Shown piece by piece: positions 15,796 through 20,281 of a stretch of 20,281 nucleotides of DNA. A model generated the notes under the pieces. That model was not told where the DNA came from. It saw only the letters and a program-made list of their open reading frames with translations, and did no database searches. The stretch's first letter is position 1. Each line of letters begins with the position of its first letter. The stretch is from assembly GCA_002404055.1 (NCBI GenBank), contig DHIZ01000170.1, positions 13,204-33,484 of the forward strand, given 5' to 3'. The stretch is from Chloroflexi bacterium UBA4733 (GTDB lineage Bacteria; Chloroflexota; UBA4733). A program made the translations under genes and the position numbers.

Positions 15796-16578
15796 ATGAC
15801 CGTAGCGGAGCAGACGGTAGAAGCCCTGGAGGTGCGCAGCGTGGTCGACGAGCAGAGACCCGCCGGGCGGCAGAACCCGCTCTACTTTGTCCTCCACCCG
15901 ACCACCGTCGCCGATGTCGTTGACCTCCGTCACAGTATCCCCGGCCGCTTGCGCCTGGCGCTACGTCGCCAGGATCAGCCCGGCCTGGATGCGGTCGTTG
16001 CCGCGCTCAACAAGGCTGGCGGGACGCTGGAACGGGCGACAAGCGGATCAATCGCCTCGCTCGTCGTCCGTTACGACCCAACGGTGACATCGCCCGACGG
16101 GTTGTTAGCGACCCGCCTGCCGGTACTGCCGTTACCGTCACCGCGCCTCAGTGCCGCTGCCGAGGTCGCGGCGCCGGCTGCCGCCGTCTGGGCAGCGCTC
16201 AACGCCGAGGAGGGGCCTCCCTGGTGCCCGCCGGCAATGCTGCAAGTAACGCCGCTAGACGGCAAACCGGCGGCCTGGGATATCACGGTGAAGGTCGGCC
16301 CCTGGTCGCTACCCCACTACATGCTGACAACCGCCGATGAGCCTCCCCATCTACTGGAATTGAGTGTCACAGGAAAGCTGAACGGGATGATCCGCTACGA
16401 GGTTATCGAAGCCATGGCTGGCCACTCACGTCTCACGCAGGCGCTCTGGTTTGCCATTGACGGCAATGCCGCCGAAGTTGCCATGGGCGAGGGTATCGTC
16501 CAACAGTTCGCCCGCCGGTTCGCCGAAGAGCAAGTCCGCGACATCGCCCAGCGCGTGGAAGGGGCAACAAGAGGGTAA
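15796..16578 (+). CDS. HMA-like domain fused to an SRPBCC (START/polyketide-cyclase-like) domain
   Basis: A 260-residue soluble protein. Residues about 40-98 (LRHSIPGRLRLALRRQ, LDAVVAALNKAGGTLERATS, SLVVRYDP) match the plan of a degenerate heavy-metal-associated domain (HMA_2 type: HxxPGRLRL, then GSxxVxYDP), without CxxC. Residues about 115-255 look like an SRPBCC lipid/ligand-pocket domain: PRLSAAAEVAAPAAAVWAAL, then WDITVKVGPW, LLELSVTGKLNGMIRYEV and a long C-terminal helix FARRFAEEQVRDIAQRV. No signal peptide. The ATG has no clear ribosome site; TACCCT five bases before it could be a -10 for a leaderless mRNA. It stands divergent from the lipoprotein gene. Ligand and role are unknown; both domain calls are by pattern from memory. 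Confidence 0.7.
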   Translation: MTVAEQTVEALEVRSVVDEQRPAGRQNPLYFVLHPTTVADVVDLRHSIPGRLRLALRRQDQPGLDAVVAALNKAGGTLERATSGSIASLVVRYDPTVTSPDGLLATRLPVLPLPSPRLSAAAEVAAPAAAVWAALNAEEGPPWCPPAMLQVTPLDGKPAAWDITVKVGPWSLPHYMLTTADEPPHLLELSVTGKLNGMIRYEVIEAMAGHSRLTQALWFAIDGNAAEVAMGEGIVQQFARRFAEEQVRDIAQRVEGATRG

Positions 16579-16593
16579 CGACGATGAGAGGTC

Positions 16594-16611
16594 CCGGCGA
16601 CTGAAGTCGCG
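16594..16611. repeat. Solo copy of the foldback repeat end
   Basis: The 18 bases CCGGCGACTGAAGTCGCG are identical to 11133-11150, the outer arm of the foldback element. Here no second arm is found within about 150 bases. The match lies between convergent genes, 15 bases after the stop of the HMA-like/SRPBCC gene and just beyond the stop of the antitoxin gene, and by itself forms a GCGACT-GA-AGTCGC mini-hairpin. Confidence 0.75.
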
Positions 16612-16619
16612 GCTTGGCG

Positions 16620-16892
16620 TCACAAGCCCAACTCGGCCTTTATCTCCTCCCAGAGGCGTGTTTGCCCGCGATCTGCTTCTTCGATGCCGGACCGCAGCGC
16701 GGCCATCTGGTCCGCGTCTCTCAGAATTTCCAACGTTTCCATGACGGATTCATAGAACTCCCAAGACATCACAGCCAAGACCGGCTTACCGCGGCGGGTG
16801 ATCGTCAAAGTCTGCTCATCTGCCGTCTCAGCCAGTTGTTCGGGGAGCTGGCCGAGTTGTTCCCGAGCCTTCTCGATACTTAATGTCGGCAA
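16620..16892 (-). CDS. Orphan Phd/YefM-family antitoxin
   Basis: A 90-residue protein of the Phd/YefM antitoxin superfamily, which binds DNA through its N-terminal half and a toxin through its C-terminal half. Seen: the N-terminal MPTLSIEKAREQLGQLPEQL, the family core TLTITRRGKPVLAVMSWEFYES (about 28-49) and an acidic C-terminal helix (METLEIL onward). The start is TTG at 16892: an in-frame TGA lies five codons upstream and the next ATG is residue 42. GAAGGG nine bases upstream supports the TTG. No RelE, Doc or PIN toxin is on either side: downstream is a repeat and a convergent gene, upstream is melA. It may be a solitary antitoxin or act on an unlinked toxin. TACAAT (16940-16935, minus strand) is a possible -10. 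Confidence 0.85.
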   Translation of the reverse strand: MPTLSIEKAREQLGQLPEQLAETADEQTLTITRRGKPVLAVMSWEFYESVMETLEILRDADQMAALRSGIEEADRGQTRLWEEIKAELGL

Positions 16893-16963
16893 GTCGGTTT
16901 CCCTTCACGACATTCTATGCTCACACTGAGGAGAATTGTACACGGTCCGACGCGAAACGATAC

Positions 16964-18259
16964 TCACCGATACTCCGGCAGCCATTCTCCGTGCGCCGCG
17001 ATGAGCTCCTCGACCAGTGACCAGATCTGGTCGAGGTCGAGTTCGGCGGAGGTGTGGGGGTCCAGCATGGCCGCCTGGTAGATGTAGTCGCGTTGGTGCG
17101 TGAGTGCCGCCTCGACAGTGAGCGCCTGCACGTTGACGTTGGTCTGCATCAAGGCGGCCAGTTGTACCGGCAAGGCGCCGACTTTCGTCGGCTGCCAGCC
17201 ACTCTTGTCGACCAGGCAGGGCACCTCAACACAGCAGCCTTGCGGCAGGTTGTCGATCAAGCCGGTATTGGGGACATTGCCGTAGACGACGCGCGGAATG
17301 CCGGTCTCGATGCTGTGGATGATCGGTGCGCCGTACTCGTGGCTTCGCCGCACGGTCAGCGTGCCCTCGCCTTCCAGAGCGGTGCGCTCGGTCTGCCAGC
17401 GCTCGATCTGGCGCTCGCAGCGGCGCGGATACTCGTCCAGCGGGACGCTGAAGCGCTCAATCAGGTCGGGGCGGTCGCGTTTGATGAACCAGGGGGTGTA
17501 CTCGGCGAAGTGCTCGCTGGACTCCGTCACGAAGTAGCCCAGCCGCTTCAGCATCTCGTAGCGGACGCGGTTGCCGGCGTGTACGCGGCCCTCGGTCAGC
17601 ACGCGGCGAATGGCAGGGTAGAGGTCTTCGCCGTTGCGTTCGAAGCGCAGGTAGAACGCCATATGGTTGATGCCGGCACAGACATAGTTGATCTCGTCAG
17701 GTGGCACACTGATGTCGCGGGCCAGTTGACGAGCCGTTCCCTGCACGCTGTGGCACAGCCCCACCGTCTTGATCGTGCTGCCACGACTGATGGCCCAGCA
17801 GTTCATCGCCATCGGGTTGACGTAGTTGAGGAAGTACACGTCGGGGCAGAGTTCCTCCATGTCACGGCACATGGAGAGCAACACTGGGATCGTGCGCAGA
17901 CCGCGCATGATGCCGCCGATGCCGAGCGTGTCGGCGATAGTTTGGCGCAAGCCATACTTCTTGGGAATGTCGAAGTCGATAACGGTTGCCGGTCGGTAAC
18001 CGCCGACCTGGATCATGGAGAGGGCATAGTCGGCGCCATCCAGCGCGCGGCGGCGATCCGTCGTGCATTCGACGGACGGATGCGCCCCGACGGCTTCGGC
18101 CACCTTTTGCGCGACGACTTTCGACGAGCTCAGGCGTTCCTCGTCGATGTCGAACAGGCAGATCTGCGACTCCGCCAGTTCGGGGAAGCTGAGGATGTCG
18201 CCCAGCAAGTTCTTGGCAAACACCGTGCTGCCGGCGCCCAGAAACGTGATCTTCGCCAT
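16964..18259 (-). CDS. melA: Alpha-galactosidase, glycoside hydrolase family 4
   Basis: An NAD- and Mn-dependent GH4 enzyme cleaving alpha-galactosides such as melibiose by an oxidation-elimination mechanism in the cytosol. At 431 residues it follows E. coli MelA almost collinearly from memory: FLGAGSTVFAKNLLGD (NAD site), QTIADTLGIGGIMR with D110, LNYVNPMAMN, GLCHSVQGT (metal ligand Cys169), CAGINHMAFYL (His199), GYFVTESSEHFAEYTPWFIK, NLPQGCCVEVPCLVD, DPHTSAELDLD and the C-terminal IAAHGEWLPE. The ATG at 18259 follows GGGAG by nine bases. It lies 36 bases after the phospholipase D-like gene with no terminator seen, so it is probably in the lepA-pld-melA run. No sugar transporter or regulator is adjacent. 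Confidence 0.95.
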   Translation of the reverse strand: MAKITFLGAGSTVFAKNLLGDILSFPELAESQICLFDIDEERLSSSKVVAQKVAEAVGAHPSVECTTDRRRALDGADYALSMIQVGGYRPATVIDFDIPKKYGLRQTIADTLGIGGIMRGLRTIPVLLSMCRDMEELCPDVYFLNYVNPMAMNCWAISRGSTIKTVGLCHSVQGTARQLARDISVPPDEINYVCAGINHMAFYLRFERNGEDLYPAIRRVLTEGRVHAGNRVRYEMLKRLGYFVTESSEHFAEYTPWFIKRDRPDLIERFSVPLDEYPRRCERQIERWQTERTALEGEGTLTVRRSHEYGAPIIHSIETGIPRVVYGNVPNTGLIDNLPQGCCVEVPCLVDKSGWQPTKVGALPVQLAALMQTNVNVQALTVEAALTHQRDYIYQAAMLDPHTSAELDLDQIWSLVEELIAAHGEWLPEYR

Positions 18260-18295
18260 AAAGTCTTTCTCCCTGACTGCACTGCTGGCCGTCCA

Positions 18296-19369
18296 TCAAG
18301 CACCGACGGCGGCGCTCCAGTCCTTCTCAAACGTCTGCTGCACGCGCTGGATCGCCTCCGGGTTGCTCATGATGAGACCCATCTCCCGCGTGAAGTCCAA
18401 CGAGGAAGCCGACACATTGGCCGAACCGACGTAGAGCACTTGCCCATCGGCCAGGAACATCTTGGCATGGGGGTAGGGCTTGTCCAGCCGGTGCACCTGC
18501 GCGCCGGCCCCGCTGACACGTTGGATGCCGGCGGCGTTGTAGTCGGCGCCGGCGCCGGCAGTGGGCAGGATCACCCGAACAGACACGCCACGCTTCGCGG
18601 CGGCAGCGAGCGCATCCTCCACGCCGGGATCTTCCATCTCCTCCTGCTCGGCCAGCAGCGTCTTCTTGGCGCCGGCAATCAACGCCGTGAGCTTCTGTCG
18701 GGCGTTATTCGGCGCGACCACGAGGTCTGGTCTGGAAGGCGAGACGGTCGTGCGATCCCAATCGGCCTGAAAGACTGCCTCGTCCGCCGCCGCATCGGCC
18801 GGGTCGGTATCAACCATGCCGTATTCGCGGTTGCTGGTCACGGCGCTGAAGGTCAGGTTGGCCGTCGTAATCAGCGCGGAGGTACCGTCCAGCACCAGAC
18901 TCTTCTCGTGTGTCAGCCGGAATGCCGGATTGGACCACTTCACATCGACGCCATCGGCGTGCAGCGTGTCGTAGATGCCCTGGTTACCCGGTCCGTTGCC
19001 CACCGGGTGCTGCTCCAGCAAGGCGCGCACGCGCACATGGCGCGTGACGCTGCTCTTCAAGGCGGCGATCACCTCGCGGTCGGTCAGCAGATACATCGTC
19101 ATGTCGATGGTCTTCTGGGCCTTATTGATGACATTGACGATGATGCCGACGCCATCGTCCGGTTCCACGAAAAACTGGCCGGGGATCCGTGCGGCGGCGG
19201 CGCCTGCCTGGAAGGGGGGCGTCGAGGCACTGGAGGATACTTTGGCGGCCGGAGCGGTCGTTGGGGCGATAGAGAAGGTAGGCGAGGGGGTTGCGCAGGC
19301 GGAAAGGGCGAGGAGAGCGATTATGCACAGCGCGACGGCGCGGGGCCACCCGCCGAAACAGCCCATCAT
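18296..19369 (-). CDS. Phospholipase D-like (HKD) lipoprotein
   Basis: A 357-residue surface-anchored member of the phospholipase D superfamily. The signal peptide ends in LALSAC, making Cys25 the lipidated residue; a Ser/Thr/Pro/Ala linker follows to about residue 60. Two HxKxxxxD motifs are intact, one per catalytic half: [10 protein letters not shown] with TTANLTF, and [10 protein letters not shown] with GSANVS. Together they form one active site for cleaving or transferring phosphodiesters; members include phospholipases, cardiolipin synthases and nucleases. With extracytoplasmic display, a phospholipase or secreted nuclease is more likely than cardiolipin synthase, but this is inference. 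Its start overlaps the lepA stop as ATGA (19366-19369), with a second ATG directly after. GGGAGAGG in the lepA end serves as ribosome site. Confidence 0.9.
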   Translation of the reverse strand: MMGCFGGWPRAVALCIIALLALSACATPSPTFSIAPTTAPAAKVSSSASTPPFQAGAAAARIPGQFFVEPDDGVGIIVNVINKAQKTIDMTMYLLTDREVIAALKSSVTRHVRVRALLEQHPVGNGPGNQGIYDTLHADGVDVKWSNPAFRLTHEKSLVLDGTSALITTANLTFSAVTSNREYGMVDTDPADAAADEAVFQADWDRTTVSPSRPDLVVAPNNARQKLTALIAGAKKTLLAEQEEMEDPGVEDALAAAAKRGVSVRVILPTAGAGADYNAAGIQRVSGAGAQVHRLDKPYPHAKMFLADGQVLYVGSANVSASSLDFTREMGLIMSNPEAIQRVQQTFEKDWSAAVGA

Positions 19370-20281
19370 CCCTCTCCCAACTTCAGCACCGCCATGAACG
19401 CTTCCTGCGGAATCTCCACGTTGCCCACGCGCTTCATGCGCTTCTTACCCTCTGCTTGCTTTTCCAGCAGCTTGCGCTTGCGGCTGATGTCGCCGCCGTA
19501 GCACTTGGCGAGCACATCCTTGCGCAGGGCGCGCACCGTCTCGCGGGCGATGACGCGGCTGCCGATGGCAGCCTGGATCGGCACCTCGAAAAGCTGGCGC
19601 GGGATCAGTTCCTTCAGTTTCTCCACCAGCAGCTTGCCCTGGGCGTAGGCTTTGTCGGTGTGGGTGATCATGGACAGGGCGTCGACCGGCTGGGCGTTGA
19701 CGAGGATGTCCAATTTGACCAGGCGTGAAGCCTGGAAACCCTTCAACTGGTAGTCCAGCGAGGCGTAGCCCTGCGTGCGCGACTTGAGGGCATCGTAAAA
19801 CTCGGTGATGATCTCCGAGAGCGGGATGTCGTAGCGCAGCAGCACGCGCTCCGGGTCGAGGTAGGTCATATCCTTGAAGTCCCCGCGGCGGCCGGTCACC
19901 AACTCCATCAAGGCACCGATGTAGCGGGTAGGTGTCAGGATGCTGGCGGCCACCCAGGGCTCGGCGATTTCGGCCACTTCGCCCACGGGCGGGAGCTTGG
20001 CTGGCGATTCGATTTCCAGCTCTGCGCCGGTGTTCAGTGTTACCTTGTAGCGCACGCTCGGTGCGGTCGCCAGTAAGTCCAGATGGTACTCGCGCTCCAG
20101 GCGCTCCTGGACGATCTCCATATGCAAGAGGCCCAGAAAGCCGCAGCGAAAGCCAAAACCCAGCGCCGCCGAACTCTCCGGCTCATACACCAGGGAAGCG
20201 TCGTTGAGCTGGAGCTTGTCCAGCGCATCCCGCAAGATCGGATAGTCGTCGCCCTCCGTCGGGAAGAGGCCGGCGAAGACC
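19366..20281 (-). CDS. lepA: Elongation factor 4 (LepA), C-terminal half; 5' end beyond the window
   Basis: Ribosome-associated translational GTPase that promotes back-translocation or ribosome maturation. Only the C-terminal ~305 residues are present. The frame is open to the right window edge and begins [20 protein letters not shown], so the gene starts outside. Seen: [35 protein letters not shown] (EF-G domain V-like), [20 protein letters not shown], and the LepA-specific C-terminal domain with [27 protein letters not shown] and [11 protein letters not shown]. The N-terminal GTPase domain is not in view. The stop overlaps the next gene (phospholipase D-like lipoprotein) as ATGA. Confidence 0.96.
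   Translation of the reverse strand, partial: VFAGLFPTEGDDYPILRDALDKLQLNDASLVYEPESSAALGFGFRCGFLGLLHMEIVQERLEREYHLDLLATAPSVRYKVTLNTGAELEIESPAKLPPVGEVAEIAEPWVAASILTPTRYIGALMELVTGRRGDFKDMTYLDPERVLLRYDIPLSEIITEFYDALKSRTQGYASLDYQLKGFQASRLVKLDILVNAQPVDALSMITHTDKAYAQGKLLVEKLKELIPRQLFEVPIQAAIGSRVIARETVRALRKDVLAKCYGGDISRKRKLLEKQAEGKKRMKRVGNVEIPQEAFMAVLKLGEG

Noticed and set aside
15021..15799. Long open frames on both strands over the lipoprotein gene
   Set aside because: Low-complexity, GC-rich sequence keeps several frames open. Only the 14927-15652 minus frame has a signal peptide with lipobox and a plausible domain.
17054..19501. An 815-codon open frame on the plus strand, antisense to melA and the phospholipase D-like gene
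   Set aside because: It has no recognisable domain, is rich in His/Arg/Asp/Val as expected from reading high-GC codons backwards, and lies opposite two genes with unmistakable family motifs and coupled starts.

Overview
The window is a stretch of bacterial chromosome with high GC content and tightly packed genes on both strands. The best guess for its origin is a Chloroflexota bacterium (Thermomicrobia-like or a related uncultured lineage). The reasons are the isoprenyl diphosphate synthase type, secreted proteins with Pro/Thr-rich linkers ending in a 'GGLLVWRKADNWTAF'-type domain, and a foldback repeat of a kind I associate with that phylum. This placement is inference. No phage, integrase, transposase, CRISPR array or plasmid function was seen.

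Layout. 1-1630: a cytoplasmic sulfatase (+). 1676-3702: hemC and an isoprenyl diphosphate synthase (-), coupled by an ATGA overlap. 3773-4207: type II dehydroquinase aroQ (+), divergent from the prenyl synthase over a 70-bp region with overlapping promoter elements. 4421-5752: an unusual acidic / ribbon-helix-helix / RG-rich protein followed by a GtrA-family membrane protein (+). 5753-6115: a 363-bp gap with short inverted repeats. 6116-7069: a secreted CAP-domain protein (+). 7086-7128: a strong bidirectional terminator. 7146-7335: two tandem tRNA-Ser genes (-; GCU and UGA). 7336-7526: a divergent intergenic region with two near-consensus sigma70-type promoters. 7527-11117: an operon (+) of Wzz-like chain-length protein, BY-kinase-like ATPase, CpsB-type PHP phosphatase and folC. 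11135-11251: a foldback repeat. 11369-11599: a small one-TM protein (+). 11690-12733: an atypical Gfo/Idh/MocA protein (+). 12744-12787: a hairpin between convergent genes. 12798-14765: acs (-). 14927-15652: a lipoprotein (-). 15796-16578: an HMA-like/SRPBCC fusion (+). 16620-20281: a minus-strand run read from the right edge, lepA (5' end cut off), a phospholipase D-like lipoprotein, melA (GH4 alpha-galactosidase) and an orphan Phd/YefM antitoxin.

How the genes fit together. Most are housekeeping or central metabolism (heme, isoprenoid, shikimate, folate, acetate activation, translation). The one recognisable functional module is the polysaccharide regulatory trio at 7527-9764. It lacks glycosyltransferases, a flippase or a polymerase in the window, and its kinase homologue contains no tyrosine at all. 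The best candidates for new biology are that tyrosine-free kinase module, the acidic-RHH-RG protein with its GtrA partner, the HMA-like/SRPBCC fusion, the oxidoreductase that has lost the classical Lys/Asp/His positions, and the foldback repeat with a solo copy about 5.4 kb away. Nothing seen amounts to a convincing new defence or mobile system.
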